NCBI RefSeq assembly: GCF_022539315.1
Contig: NC_066322.1
Span: 20,718,765 to 20,782,764, forward strand
Direction: 5' to 3'
Source: Serinus canaria
Lineage: Eukaryota > Chordata > Aves > Passeriformes > Fringillidae
Length of the DNA: 64,000 nt
The notes beneath the pieces were generated by a model. It was not told where the DNA came from and made no database searches. It saw only the letters and a list, made by a program, of their open reading frames with translations. A program made the position numbers and the translations under genes. This document shows, in pieces, positions 26,801 to 39,129 of this stretch. Numbering within the stretch: the first letter of the stretch is position 1; every line of letters begins with the position of its first letter.

Positions 26801-27931
26801 TTCTTACAATGCATCACTATTACCCATATGAAGAATTTCTTCAAGCACCCTAATTACCTGTAGCTGTCGCAGCAGTTCTGAAATACTCCTTTCTTCTTGA
26901 TTCTCTACTTCAGCAGAATTGAAGTAATTCTTATTTTCCAAAATGTTGTTCACAGTTAGTGATTTACTTTGCAAAATAGGAAAGGGTTTTTCTCTTTCTA
27001 TTGAAGGAACTGAGGTAATATTGTCAGGGTTTTTTGGTACTTGAACTTCTGAAGCAACTTCAGAGAAATCAGGAAGGTAATAGTGAGCTTGCCCTTGGCC
27101 ATATTTAAGCTCACAAGGTGAAAATGTTCTCTTAAACAGGGCTCTCTTGTCTTTTGTGTTTTGAAAGGTGTGTGTATCTCCAGTCTCATTAAGCAGTTGT
27201 GAATATTCTTGTCTGCACCCACATAGACCAGAAGAAAAAATAGGTTTCTTTGAAACAGATCTATTTCCATTTAATGAGTTTCCATTTTTGTCATGAGCCT
27301 TTACTTCTTCCTGCTTTTCTAAGGGATACTCCTCGGAGCTCGTTGCCCATTGTTCATACACTAAAGAGCCTTTGTGTTCTGAAGGCTCAGGTTTGCTCCC
27401 AGTGTCATCGATACTTTCAGTAAAGGACACCTCTGGTATTGTCTCACATTCAATTAAGGGGCATGTGCTTAGTAATTCTCCCCTAGAAAAATGACGCAGG
27501 AGGACCTTGGACATCTTGGAGGTAGTTACATGTTCTTTGCTATCTGGTTTACTGGAACTACCAACAGGTAATTCCTTCTGAAAAGAAGCTTCACTTCCAG
27601 GCATTTCAGTTATTTCTCTGGTGCCTCTGTGATGACAGGAGAATTCTTCAGGCTGTAGAGGAGTTTCATAGTTGGCTACTCCTTTTATGTTTTTGTTATC
27701 TTCAGAACAGGCTAAGTTTAAAATACCAGAAATATCTTTTGTACAACTACAGGCATTCAAATTATCTGAGTTATTGTTGTATTTACAGCTTATTCCTACA
27801 TCTCCATCATAAACTAAGTAATCTTCTTCCTCTTCAGTTGCATCTGTGCTACAGCCTAATGCATCTGAAAATGAATTATTCATTTGGGCTTTCATCCAGT
27901 CTGGCAGTTTACACTTTTTTGTAGTCTCCAT
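17818..27931 (-). CDS. AKNAD1: AKNA domain-containing protein 1, complete coding sequence by reconstruction
   Basis: Fourteen coding exons on the minus strand, 5' to 3': 27931-26858, 26173-26114, 25793-25664, 25561-25410, 25303-25244, 24770-24637, 24291-24165, 23492-23329, 22630-22529, 20711-20656 (or -20584), 20496-20386, 19584-19488, 18689-18542, 17937-17818 (stop TAA). All phases join without a stop, giving about 844 aa, close to the mammalian length. The first exon carries the conserved block LLSTCPLIECETIPEVSFTE near residue 160. The AKNA-type coiled-coil core spans roughly residues 450-560, with MSQILKDQTEQLTKK, ALNQLKRYLDALERNYL and VEGGIFRLGMLLEGI. The C-terminus is helical and charged (SLKKATERMVQAV). 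The frame stays open from this ATG up to the acceptor at 28009, so an earlier start in an unseen exon cannot be excluded. The biochemical role is unknown. The related protein AKNA organises microtubules at the centrosome, and extending that here would be speculation. Confidence 0.88.
20584..20711 (-). other. AKNAD1: AKNAD1 exon with two in-frame donor choices
   Basis: The exon begins after ...TTTTAGGCAG at 20711 and encodes SDSEDFSEDRACDSYNDSQ-like acidic sequence. It can stop at 20656 (CACAAA|gtaagg) or read on with no stop to 20584 (GACAAG|gtacag). The difference is 72 nt, and both choices leave the same phase for the next exon at 20496. The first donor matches the consensus better at +3 to +5; the second has the better exonic G. 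I cannot decide from sequence alone. Confidence 0.6.
21501..21705 (-). mobile_element. CR1 LINE fragment, 3' end
   Basis: The plus strand reads as the reverse complement of a CR1 3' end: it starts TTCATAGAGTAATTCAGG, continues GTTGGAAAGGACTTCTGGA, and includes CCACAACCTCCCTAGAGCAA. This is the familiar avian CR1 3' untranslated/ORF2-end sequence, here about 200 bp, divergent and 5' truncated. It lies in an AKNAD1 intron on the same strand as that gene. The right boundary is approximate. Confidence 0.8.
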
Positions 27932-28008
27932 ATCCAGCTTATGTAGAATATCGATGCCATTGCTTTGCAGGTGGTGGACAGAGCTTTTATTATTGCATGG
28001 ATCAAAAT

Positions 28009-28476
28009 CTGGAATGTATGATTAATAGTTATTTTCTACTCAAATATACATGACAATAATACTTACTCATCTATATGATTAATATTTCATTATCTCCCTA
28101 CTGTAGCTTTTTTAGAACAATCGTACTGACATGAATGCTTCCCTATTTGCACTAGTGTAAGTCTACTTGAGGAAATAAGACATAAATGACAAAAGCATCG
28201 GGAACAGCAGCTGCAGCCAGCTACCTGTCCTTGCTCATTAATCCCGCTGTAGTGGGGAAGACAAAAAAACTTGGTAACAGAGCCACAAGTGGTCCTACAC
28301 TTCAACCTCAGGCTGAAAATTCCCCAATCCCTTTCCCCGCCCTCCTCTAAAGCGTTTCTTTAGCTTATGCTTTAGAGGAAGATCACAAACTTTTTTCCCA
28401 ATTTACTTTTCGTCCCCGTGTATCAAATAGAATGCAATTAATTAGCAGCTCAGCATCATGAAATGCATTGTTTCAC
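28009..28476 (-). other. AKNAD1: AKNAD1 5' intron / leader region
   Basis: This lies between the acceptor of the large first coding exon (ATACATTCCAG, ending at 28009) and a candidate donor at the edge of the CpG island (28476). A 71-aa minus-strand open frame (28090-28305) is Cys-rich but does not join the AKNAD1 frame without a stop. I therefore read this stretch as non-coding. Confidence 0.5.
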
Positions 28477-28640
28477 CTTATCTGCAGTCGCTCGAGGCGG
28501 CAGAGGCGAACTTGCAGCCTCTCTTTCCTATGGGCACCAGCGCAGCAGCGCGGCCGTGCCATTCCCGTCGGGGGTACAGCGTGCTCGCGCCGCGGGGCCG
28601 GTGCCGGGCGGTGCCCCGGTGCCCGCAGCGGCCGCGCTCC
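28477..28640 (-). other. AKNAD1: Candidate AKNAD1 non-coding first exon
   Basis: On the minus strand the island sequence runs into GACTGCAGATAAG|gtgaaa, a good donor at 28476. It could splice to the acceptor at 28009. The position inside the left part of the CpG island fits a first exon. The transcription start (right edge) is a guess. Confidence 0.4.
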
Positions 28641-29160
28641 GCCCGCCCCGCCCCGCGGCTGCGGCCGCGCCGCCCATTGGTCCGTGCAGATGATGCGGCC
28701 GCGCCGGCCGTTGGCGGCCGCGCCCCTGGGGCTGGGCGCGCGCGGCGGCGATTGGCGGGTTCGAGGAGCGGCTGCGCGTGGGCGGGCGGGGCTCGCCGCC
28801 CCTCACAGCTCCGCTCGGCCCCGCCACTCCGGCTCGCACAGCGCCGGCCCCTCGGAGCTCCGCCAGCCCCTCGGAGCCCAGCCGGCCTCTCGCCGTCCCG
28901 GCACACAGGTGAGCGGTGCGGCGGGGGGCGCCGGGTGCCAGAACGGGGGCTCCGAACGCGGCCCCGGCAGTGTTGCGGCCCCGAGCGGGGCGGTGTGTTC
29001 GTGAATGGAGTGGCGGCGCGGCCCGCTCCGGGCAGCGCTGGGCGAGCCCGGTGCCGTGCGCCGGCGGCCGCCGAGCGCCCGTGGCGAACAAAGGCAGGAG
29101 GTGCCCGTGCCCGGTGCCACGATCGTCCCGGAGGCTCTGACGGGAGCCGGTACCGGCAGG
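28490..29160. promoter_or_regulatory. CpG-island bidirectional promoter of AKNAD1 and GPSM2
   Basis: This is an abrupt block of very GC- and CpG-rich DNA in otherwise AT-rich sequence. It contains GC boxes (around 28641-28656 and 28781-28793) and two inverted CCAAT boxes (ATTGG at 28676-28680 and 28751-28755). AKNAD1 lies to the left on the minus strand and GPSM2 to the right on the plus strand, so the layout is head-to-head. No TATA box was seen. GC boxes with CCAAT boxes are typical of NF-Y/Sp1-type housekeeping promoters; this assignment is inferred, not measured. Confidence 0.85.
28800..28908 (+). other. GPSM2: Candidate GPSM2 non-coding first exon
   Basis: GC-rich sequence ending CGGCACACAG|gtgagc gives a near-consensus splice donor at 28909, at the right side of the CpG island. 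No ATG in a conserved frame precedes it, so it would be 5' UTR spliced to the coding exon at 39130, possibly through an intermediate exon. The left edge is arbitrary. Confidence 0.6.
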
Positions 29161-32100
29161 ACTGTGTATCGGCCGCCTTTGGGCACTTGTGCTAACGAGA
29201 CGAGGATAAATAAAATGAAAGCATAAGGGCAGAAGCGAAACAGGCTGGTGATAGAACCGGAACCTGCAAAGAATCTGCAAGCATAGCGCGAGGAGTGAGG
29301 TATACAGGGAGCAAGCTCTAAACTTGTTCGAGAGTTTGAGTTAGGCATTGTGTTGTGGCATATCTAAACTGGGATTATACCAAACCTAATCTCATTTATC
29401 TACTAGATCGTAGGTTTTGCTAGTGTAGTTCCTGCCCTTCTATTGCTTTTTCACTTTTTCAGTGGAGGAGCACAGTAAATCAGATATTGCTCTCTCTCCA
29501 TTTATTGACCTGATTGCCAAGACACACATTTTACCCCACCCTGAAGCTGTGGCCTTTCTTCTGCTTAAGAAGCTTTTTCAGCCTAATGTGCTGTTCCTGT
29601 TAGATTCTTGCCAGTGACTGCAGGGCTCATGTATCCTGAGTTGCCATGGAGAGCTGTGCAGCCATCTCAGAATTTGGAAGAACGTGCTGAGTCTTGCTTC
29701 TCAAAAAGATCAGTTAAGAGATTCTAGTTCCTGCTTAAATTTTGTCTGGAAACTTTATGCCTCTTTTTTAAGTGATGATTTTGTTATACCTGAAAATGCT
29801 AGCAAAAAGACCTCCTCATAATACAGTCCTTCTAAATTAATTGCTTATATATATTTATAGTGTGTTAAAACTAATTTGTAGGCCTGTGCAAGTGTTCCTT
29901 CTTACTACTGTAATTAATGGTTAGCAAGTCTTCTGGACTGTGCATCCCTCTTCAGTAGGAAGGACTTTGTACTTCCAATTACTTCCGTATAAAGCTGGGA
30001 CAAAATTTACCTGAAATGTAAGACAGCTTCACTGGACTAGAAGAAACCTAGTGTGAGTTTTATCAGTTGCTTTATTCAATACACTGTTGTTTAAATGCTC
30101 TTGTAACTCTTTCAGGCATCTTAGTACTACTTAGGATTGTACATTGCTGCTACTCTTGCTGCAGAGTTACTTCACAAAGTGATGGTTTGAAGGTCAGACT
30201 AAGATTTGAAAAGCTTTTTTTCTAAAAAGAAATGCTTTGTCCATAGTTTTCACTACTGAACATAAGGGGATTTTTTTTTTAGCATTTATTGTTTTTTAGT
30301 TTCTCATCATCTTCCACTTTTAAAGTTTAATAGTCAACATATTGCTACTTTTTGTCCTCCAGGTTTATTGTAGCCTTTGTGTGGTCACTTTCTCTTTCCA
30401 CAACTTAGTCCTGCCCAGATCTGTAACTGTAACAGTCCTGGTTTCAGTGGCTTTTAAGGTTAACGTCTTAATGAACTTGGTCTTGTTTGAGGAGTGAGTG
30501 ATTATCTTAAGACTTTCTGAGGGATCAACCTGTTACTGTTATCGCTGCTCCTGCAAATAAAAGCAGAGGGAGATACCAGGTACCAGAAAATCCTTAAACT
30601 TTTCTTTAGCTATTAAGTAGCAAGTCAGCTACACAAGTGATAATATCCAAAAAGGAAAAGAAGGTATTATTTTGTGGAAGACCACAATATTAGAAATTCA
30701 AAATACAGGAAAAGCAGAAGTGGAAGGACTGGCAAGAGATGGTCTGAAACACATACAGTGTTGAACAGATGATTAATGTCAAGTTGCCTCTTGGGACTCA
30801 AATTTGGCAGTGTTTGGGAATATGTTACTTGTCTGTGTAATAAAACTTCTTTGTATTATAGGAAGGAAAGCTTTCGTTCAGCTGGGTTACAGGGAATATA
30901 AACCACATGTGATTTATAAAGAAGGCTCTCTAAATCTATAATTTCTTCATTATTTCTGTTTGCTACACTATTTTTCCTCCCATTGCCATGTTGGTACACT
31001 CTTAGGAGTTTTGTTCCTTGCCTGCAGCACTTTGGAGCCTGGACATTATCTAGTTGGTTTGTTAGAGAGCAGGATGTGCTACTGTGACCAATTCTATCAG
31101 TGTAATAACGCCTGTACAGAGTGGATATACTGGCAGTGGGGGCAAAGTGGGCTGCAGTCCAGTAGTCATCACACTGATGGAAGAAACTGCATTGAGGAGA
31201 TTCGGAATAGATTTGCAGCTCCATCCCAAGTGTTGGAATGAATATGCAAAGCAATTTACAACTTGGCACCTCACCAATTACTGTTTTCCTTAAATCTCCG
31301 TAGGTGATGTGCCACAAATACACTGTACCTGTCAGTAAGAAGCAAACAGTGTGAAAAAGCAATGCATTGTCTTCTCACTGTTGTGAGTGTTCATCCTGCA
31401 CCTCATCTTTGCCGTTTGTAGCTGTAGACTCATTATAGAGGATGTTAATGGTTGCTGTTAGTACCTGGGAACCGAGGGGCACAGGCGATGCACCAAGCAG
31501 TGCTGCTGGCATTAACCTGTCATAGATCATTGCAGTTGTGTAACAGAGGTTCTACGAGAGCTGCAGCTGCTCCCTGCATGGTGAAACTTTGCTGGAGTAG
31601 TAAGGATTCATTATGCTGAAAGTCTGCTTTGGCTCTGAATGAGCACCACCGTGCCAGCTAGGAATTTTGAAACAGCAGCTATATTGCTTCACTGAAATTG
31701 CTACTGTGTCTTACTGCCAGTGATTTTGAAGGATTATTATTTTTTTAAAATTTAATTTATAGAATCATAAGGTAACTTCTTCCATTTCTTTGTAAGATGC
31801 TCGTACAATGTTTGTCTTCTTTCTTTTACGTACCAAGATCTGTTTTTAAGAGATTTCATAGGCTAAGAAGGAGCTAAGCTAGGTGGAACATTTCATTGGA
31901 GAGATTTGTGATCAGCTGGCTGTATCAGCTTGCTTTATCATCTCAGTGCAAATAGCCAGCCTTTTGTGCTGAGCCCTTCCTACGTGGGGTTCTTTCATAC
32001 TGGATAACATGCTCCAGTTCCCAAACTGAAGGTGGCCGAGTGTCTCGTTGCCTGGGAGAGGCCTTGTATATGTTCATTTGCATGATGAGATTGTCCCAAA

Positions 32101-35100
32101 GGAGGAGGGTTCAAATTCACCTTCAGAACTTGATAACAAAACTGTTACTGATTTATTGGGAATGATTTCAAGTTACACTGTGAATAAAAGGATTGCATAC
32201 TGCTTTGTTGTGAACTCTTATTGCAGTCTTTTGTAGCTTTTGTGCACTTAAAGTGCTTGAATGCAAATCTCATCCCCAGTTGAGGGAGATGCTGGAAAGA
32301 AGGCAGTGCAATGTTTGTTTTCATTCTGTGAATGACAGTTTGTAAATAAACTTGGATCTAGAATAAGGAAAGAAAAAGGATAAGGAATACTAATACCTTG
32401 ATGTATCAAATATATGGAAAAATTCTGACCTGTTTTGACTGTGATCTTTTTCTGTACCATTCTTGTGAAATCTGAAATCTTAATTTGAAATCTTAATTTT
32501 GCTGCATGTACAATTAGTTTTCAGTTGCCTGATTAGTTTTATGATGGGTATATTGGTTATATTTTGCTGGTACTTCATGTTCTCCTTTCTTATTTTATTG
32601 TAGTGTGGGATTCCCCTCATTCAGGATTTAAATAGATGGCTTACATTAACTCTCTGCAGGAGTATCTGTATAATAAAAATACTTGTGGTTACTTGTGTTA
32701 ACTGCCCTGGGTTCTTTAACCTGCACACTGGACAGTAATTATGTACATTCGGTAGCAAGCTGTTTGCCAGTTAAATACTGGTTCTCTTAGAAATAGAAGG
32801 GAAAAGGGAATAAGCAGGATATACAAAGTTTGAAAGGCTTGGCATGTTGCAGACCTTTAGCATTACTTAAAGCCCCAAATACTCCATTCAGCTAGGTACT
32901 CGACAAACAGAGGAAAAATCCTCCTCCTAATCTACAGAATAGGTGGAAAGTACATACAGGAAATGCCAGAGGGCAGGTGGAAATGCTCCCGTATTAAAGG
33001 CTTGTGTTTGCCTTTAACAGAGGCTGTGTAAGCCGGGGCATCCTGCAGCTATGCCAGGAGGTGTTAACCTGTGAAATGAAGGAGATGAACCTTCTCTTAC
33101 CTGTGTTTAGAACCTACCATGAGCAGGGTCTGCTGGGTTTAGGCAACCAGTGAAATAAATAAAACCCCAAACAAAAATTGATACAAACAGAGTGATAAAT
33201 TAAATATCTCTATTGTTGTCATGTCTGTCATAATGCAGGGCCACATCAGCAGTTAGGTAATGGATGTTGGACTCTGCTCTGGAGCTATGTTCCTCTAGTT
33301 TCAAATCCATGATTTCATTTCCAGCTGTGGGTGTGTTGAAAGCCTCACTTCATTTGAGCAAAATTTCTCTCAGAAATTCTTGATGCTGTCATTGTTGTGG
33401 GGGGTTTGTTTGTCTTTTTAAAATTAATTTTAAATATGGAGATGAGTGTCTCATTGGTGGTTTTAAAGTTTTTTTTAAAAATTCAAATAGAGCTAGTGTA
33501 TTTATATCCTGTAAAGCAGTTTTGGGGTTTTATGCAATATTTTTCTTCCCTTGTTTCATACAGTTATTAATATTTTCAGTAAAATGGTTTTGTGTACCTA
33601 CTTGGGACTCTTTGGGATTGTTCTGGGAATACTTGTTCTCCTTTGTCACTAGGGGGTTTCTCTTCCTGTAGTCATAATTATGACTAAATTAGAGTAAATT
33701 GATGAGTAAATAAAATAATTGGACAGAATTGATTTGGGTTTATGTACAGTGCTAGAGAGAAATTAGGAAAAGGAATGAAGAAAAGAATCAGATTGCTCAG
33801 GAGTTTGTGATAGAGTGATAGTATTTGTGTAACTACTCATTTAGCAATTCTTTTAATTTTTTGGGGAGAGTTGCTGTGAGTATCTGAACTTCTATCATTG
33901 GTACTTTTCTGGTCTTTTATAACCTTTTGTGCTTCTGTTGACCATCTGGAATGACTGCTGGTTACTGAAGTCATTAAGGGTTGGGCTTTAAGTGGCTAAA
34001 AAGGGAGATGGAATAATTTCAGAGATAACAGAGTCAAGTTTCCCTCTCTCACTCAAGTAATTCTTTTCTTTTGATTCACAAAAGGCAGTTAGCTCTGCAT
34101 CTGTCAGTTCTGGTTACAAAATGCCTGTCTGGCCTTATGCTCTCAGTTACAATTTGGTGTTTCTCTTTCTAGCAAGGAAATGATGGTTTCCTGTATAAAA
34201 GATAGCTCTCTGCACATCGTTTGGGCAAAGGAGAGGAGCCCTCATATTCCATTTTCTATTGGAATAAGTGAAATTCCAGGCTTGTGGAGCGCTGGGTTGA
34301 TAGGATTGCAAGTCAACATCACCTCTGGGCCAAAGCCAGTGCAATACCCACCCCTTCCAGCCATTTCAGGGCTGTCTGCAATATTCTGCAATGTGTCTAA
34401 GATTTGTGTGGGCCCATATTTATAAGTCAGCATGGTAAATATAGGTGGGGTGGAGGAGGAAGCATCTGAATCAAGAACATGAGATAGTGGTTTATTTTAT
34501 TTGCAGCTTGACTGATGAGCCTGATAGCATAGAATGTTTAGGTGGGGTCTTTGCCATGCTCTGTAGTGATACAGACTCTGCAGCACGAGTTCTATCACTC
34601 ACACCTGGGAGGAGCAGCTCAGGAGCTGTGTATGAACTTCAGTTTTCCTCTTGTGTATATTAATGTGTGATGTGAGTGTAAAGTGGCTTGCGTGCTGCTA
34701 AGCCAGTCCTATAAGAGAATCCCTGTGGTTTATTCTGGGGTTTTCTGCTGAACAGAAAAATCCATCAGGAGACAAAGGCAGTATTTCAGAGCAGGCATTG
34801 CTCCACATCATCATGATCCTGAATAAAACCTCAAATTCACCTCATCAGTGAAGGTGGTTTCTGTGTGCACTCAGCTAATCAGCTGTTGAACAGCTGTCAA
34901 AAGTGGTGCAGAGAGGAGTTTAAAATTAAGCTGCCAAGAATAACCACAGTGGTCTTAGTGCAGTTGTTTCTTGTATTTGCAGGACCCATTCTCGTTCAGC
35001 ATGGCACACATTTACTTAAAGGCTGATTCACACGGGAATATATATTATGGCAGAAATGCTAATGATGATGCTGTGTTAATTGTAAATACAATATTATACT

Positions 35101-38100
35101 TGATGTGAAATTTTAAGGCTTTTTGGTAGCTTATTTTAGGCTTATCCATTAATTCAGGTAAATTTTTAAATTCAGGATATTTTAATTAAATTTTAATTCA
35201 GGATATTTTTAAAACATCCTTGAACAGCATTGAAGACTAAAATAGAGAATGCTTTACTTCTCAGTGTTCCTTGTGCTATTTGTATTTATATGCTCTTTTA
35301 TATTTTGAAGGTCTGAAGCCAAGCTGATCTCTGTATTTCAGTAATTGTACTGTTGGTATACTTTTATTTTTGTGTAGTCTGGTTCTTCATTCACAGGGTA
35401 TGCAAAGCTCTGTTTTGTTTTTAGATGATCCAGTTCAAGCTTCTTTTCATTTTTTTCTTTTTTTTTTTTTTCTCCTATCCATTCTGTAGCATCTTTCTGA
35501 AAGGAAATTCAATCTCAGTTCACCGTTGGGAAATTTGTCTTAATCTTGAAACAAGAAGTCTCTGTCACTAGTTTTTCTCAGGAAATGCAATTAGTGCAGT
35601 AGATCTGCCTTTATCTGTACTTTCCTGTATTAGCTTTTGAATCTCTCTGCCGGTGATGACTTCATTTGGCAGATGCTCGTTTCCCACAGATTTGTGAGGA
35701 ATAGCAGATGGGGAGAGAAGGCATCACTTGATCATCTCCTTTAGGGAAAGGCAGAAAGAAGGGAGCTGTTTGATATTCCAGCAGCCCCCAAGTGCCCGCT
35801 CTGTCAGCTGTCCCCGGCCCTGTGACTGCATCAGCAGAGGAAACCAAACTTTTGATCATCTGACAAGTTCCAAAAAGAAGGTGTGGGTTGAGGAAAGGAG
35901 CAAACGAAGCTGCTTAAAATGTACCATTTTGAGGTGATGAAGGAGAATAAAATCATCTTATCCAACTGTATTTTGATCATTAGTTCTGTGTACTGCAAAT
36001 AAATCACAGCATTGGCTTTCTGTTGCTTGCTGTTGAATTTTCACCTGTGCAGAAATATGGTTTTCTGTCAAAATGAAAGGAAAAAATCTATTCTAGACAT
36101 TCAGTGTTACTAAGAATTGCAAGCTGATTAAACTCATTGTCTACCATTGAGATAAAATTTATAGTACGTAATCTAATCATTGCTGAAATGGAAAATGCCT
36201 TAAAAGGTGAAACACCTGTCTGTAAGCTGTGATAGCTAGAACTACTAGCTTGCATACAGACTTTGGGAAAAGAAATAGCAACTTCTGTTTTATCACTGTC
36301 AGGAACTTGAAACATACTGATTAGAATTAAAAATATAGGGGGGCCTTTGTTTCTGCTGTAATTTTTTTTTTTTTTGAGAGAGTGAGCCTTATTCCAGTCT
36401 TAGCATTTGTATCACTGATTCAGTGTAGGAATGTTAATGGAAGGTACTTTCATCATGCAAACCCTGTCTATATTCATATAACTTCTCTATAAATCTGTAA
36501 TTTAATAGAAAAAAATGAGAAATTACTTTCTGCATGCAATAAGCACATCTTTTAGATAGAGCATTGAATTGAGGCAAATTGGCCTTTTATTGATGGTTTA
36601 ATGTAATATCCTTTAGCTGTTTTTAGCCACGGTGAGTAATCCTTAACTATGGCTCACCCTTTTTCTTCTAATAAAGAATTGATACAGTGCATGTTTTGTC
36701 TGTTGTGGGCTATGAGGGGCTGCTACATTTGATTGCCCAACCTCTGCCTTGCTTCCTTTGATTTGGGATGGTGAGGCTGATGTTTGTTTCTGTTTTGGTA
36801 TCAAACAACTGTGTAATCAGCAACGCCAGTTTAATTTCCCTCTTCTGAAGGAGACCCAACCTTTTCTCTGTGGGCTTTTTGCTGCTAAATCAAAATAACA
36901 GAAAGCCTTAGGACTTCCTGTATTGAGTAAAATTGTGCATTTAAAGGTTATGTGTACAGCTTCAGGTGTTTGACTTCCATCTCCTGCATTTTGCATTCCC
37001 CACTCTAATTAATGTGATTTAGGTTTGGTTACTGATTACACGTTTGCATGGCTGAAGGCGTAATTGACATCCTAATGACTTACGCGTGAAGAAGCCAGGT
37101 ATGAAGAGCAGAGCCAGTAATTTGGGTTGGATCTGTGATGATGATGTGTTGGCCAATGTGGGTGTGTCTGTATCACCCTCCCAAGACTAGGAATGTGCTG
37201 TATGGCCATTAAGGAGGGAAATAAACAGGAGCAGTGGTTCCAGCTCTTGGTGGCATCAGTCAGACAATGAGGACAGATGTGTCGCTCAAATATAGTAAAG
37301 CTAGAAACACCTGATGTAAAATGTACTGCTAAAAATAACTGATATTTAAATAAACACAGATGTTCTGATGTTCTTTTAAGTATAACTGGTTTTTTAATTA
37401 AAGCTGGCTTTTTATTTTTAAAAAAGCTTTAAAAATTATTCAGTTAATTACCATTACAGTAAAAATATACAAGAAAATTACTACAGTCATCATCTCGTGA
37501 TCTGTGTGTACCAGAGTACGCACTTTTTACTTTGTGGTGCATTCCTCTGTAGAAGAGAACTTCGAAATCCCTTGGATTTGCTGAGCAGCAGGAGTGCTGC
37601 TGTAGACTGGGTAGCTTAGGGTCACCTGCCTGTATGAGTTACCTGAGCTGAGGCTGGACTGACTTCTGCAGAGTGAATACCTGGAACACAGCCTGCCCAG
37701 TGTGTGGGTTGCAGTGCTATTGTAACCTGTGGGTGTCACGCTTCATAATTGCAAAAATACACCCACACCCTCTTGTTGATGCCAAATAATTCTAGTGATG
37801 AACATGGAAGGGCAAAATACTTGTTTAATTGGAAGAGTGTGGATAGTCTGTTTGAGGGCTGCTATCAAGGTAGAGTAGGATGGGAAGCATTAATCTTCAC
37901 AGCTGGGACTTGATAAAGCTAATGAGAGGAAAAGGTATGGGCTATATCGACAATTAAATATACAGGTTTGCATATTCTTCTGATGACAGCTTTGAGTCTG
38001 AGCTCTGTTCCTGTCTTTTTGATACCTCTGCAGTCTCTTGATGAAATATGCATTTGTGAATTACACAACTCTATGTTTACTTGCAAAGGAAGGTAATATT

Positions 38101-39129
38101 AGTACTGAGGCATAAATATGTCACTGTCTCTACTAAAAATATGTTTAAAAGTGGGTAAACTTTTGATTACAGGGTTTCTTTGCTGTTAATTTTTTCCAGC
38201 CAGCCCAAACATGTCCAATATTTATATGCTGGCTTCTTCAATCCCTTTGAAGCAGAGTTTGGAGCTCACATTGCAGTGCTGCAGAATTTTTGAACAAGAA
38301 GCCAGTGTTAACACCGCTTGCCCTCCAAACTCCCATACTCCCCCCTTTTCTTTTGGGAGCAGAGAGATGAAAAGTGAATATAGAGCTTAAACCTTTGCTG
38401 GCTGCTGTGCTTACAGTATTGCAGGTGGGACAATCTCCAGAGTGGATGATCTGCAGATGGGATTGTGCCCACCAGCTCTGACTGCTGTGGGCCTTCAGCC
38501 TATGGTCACAGTTTCAGTGGCAGTGTTTACATGTAAAGCACTTTCTAATCTGTTCTATATTATGCCTTTCATTCTGTAGTTTTCATCCTTTAAGGTTTTT
38601 GCCTGGAACTTCATGAGGCCAGAAAATACTAACAAGGGTAAATTTTTCAAAGTCTCCAAGAGAAGAGAGTGTTGGGTTTTGTTAAACCTCTTTGGCTTTC
38701 TCACTTGCCTACAGGAATTGCCATGTCTGTGTAAAAGGCTTTGGCTCTGCCTTTAAGTTCTTGAATGACGTTTCCTGCTTCGTAGGAGCAGTGTTATGCT
38801 TTTACATCAGCTGCAAATGCTGATGAGTTATTAACCATGAGACTTCAAGCCAAGCATCTTGTGTTCCCTTTGCAGAACCGTGGCTGAATGGAGCTTAAAG
38901 GGCCACAGATGAAAGAAAGAACATGAACATTTCTGAAGGTGTGAGATGTATCTGGCAGTGACCTCCTTACCTCAGTAATAAAGAAGAGTTTTTCTACAGG
39001 AGCTTAGGATATCTGTACTCCAGCTTCTTAATAGACTAACTGGAATGGTGCTCTGACAACAATTCCCCATAATAAAGCACTTACCCTACTACAGAACAGT
39101 ATTTCTTTCTCTACTGATAATGTAACTCA
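28909..39129 (+). other. GPSM2: GPSM2 5' UTR intron region
   Basis: About 10 kb of AT-rich DNA lies between the CpG-island first exon and the start-codon exon. I see no CR1 or other repeat of note and no conserved coding exon. A possible extra 5' UTR exon is listed at 38876-38938. A 168-codon minus-strand open frame lies at 30856-31362. A stretch near 36560-37090 is rich in TAAT-type homeodomain cores and looks enhancer-like. None of these has a firm function. Confidence 0.7.
38876..38938 (+). other. GPSM2: Possible additional GPSM2 5' UTR exon
   Basis: It is bounded by a good acceptor (TGTTCCCTTTGCAG) and a GT donor (TTCTGAAG|gtgtga), 191 bp upstream of the start-codon exon. It contains short upstream ATGs and no conserved frame. 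The call rests only on splice-site look. Confidence 0.3.

Noticed and set aside
28090..28305. 71-aa Cys-rich minus-strand open frame upstream of AKNAD1
   Set aside because: It cannot be spliced to the acceptor at 28009 in the AKNAD1 frame without a stop. More likely leader or intron.
28458..29348. Several long open frames on both strands (up to about 250 aa) in the CpG island
   Set aside because: Very GC-rich DNA has few stop codons, so overlapping frames on both strands stay open. The translations are low-complexity Ala/Arg/Gly/Pro and none joins a splice-consistent coding exon.
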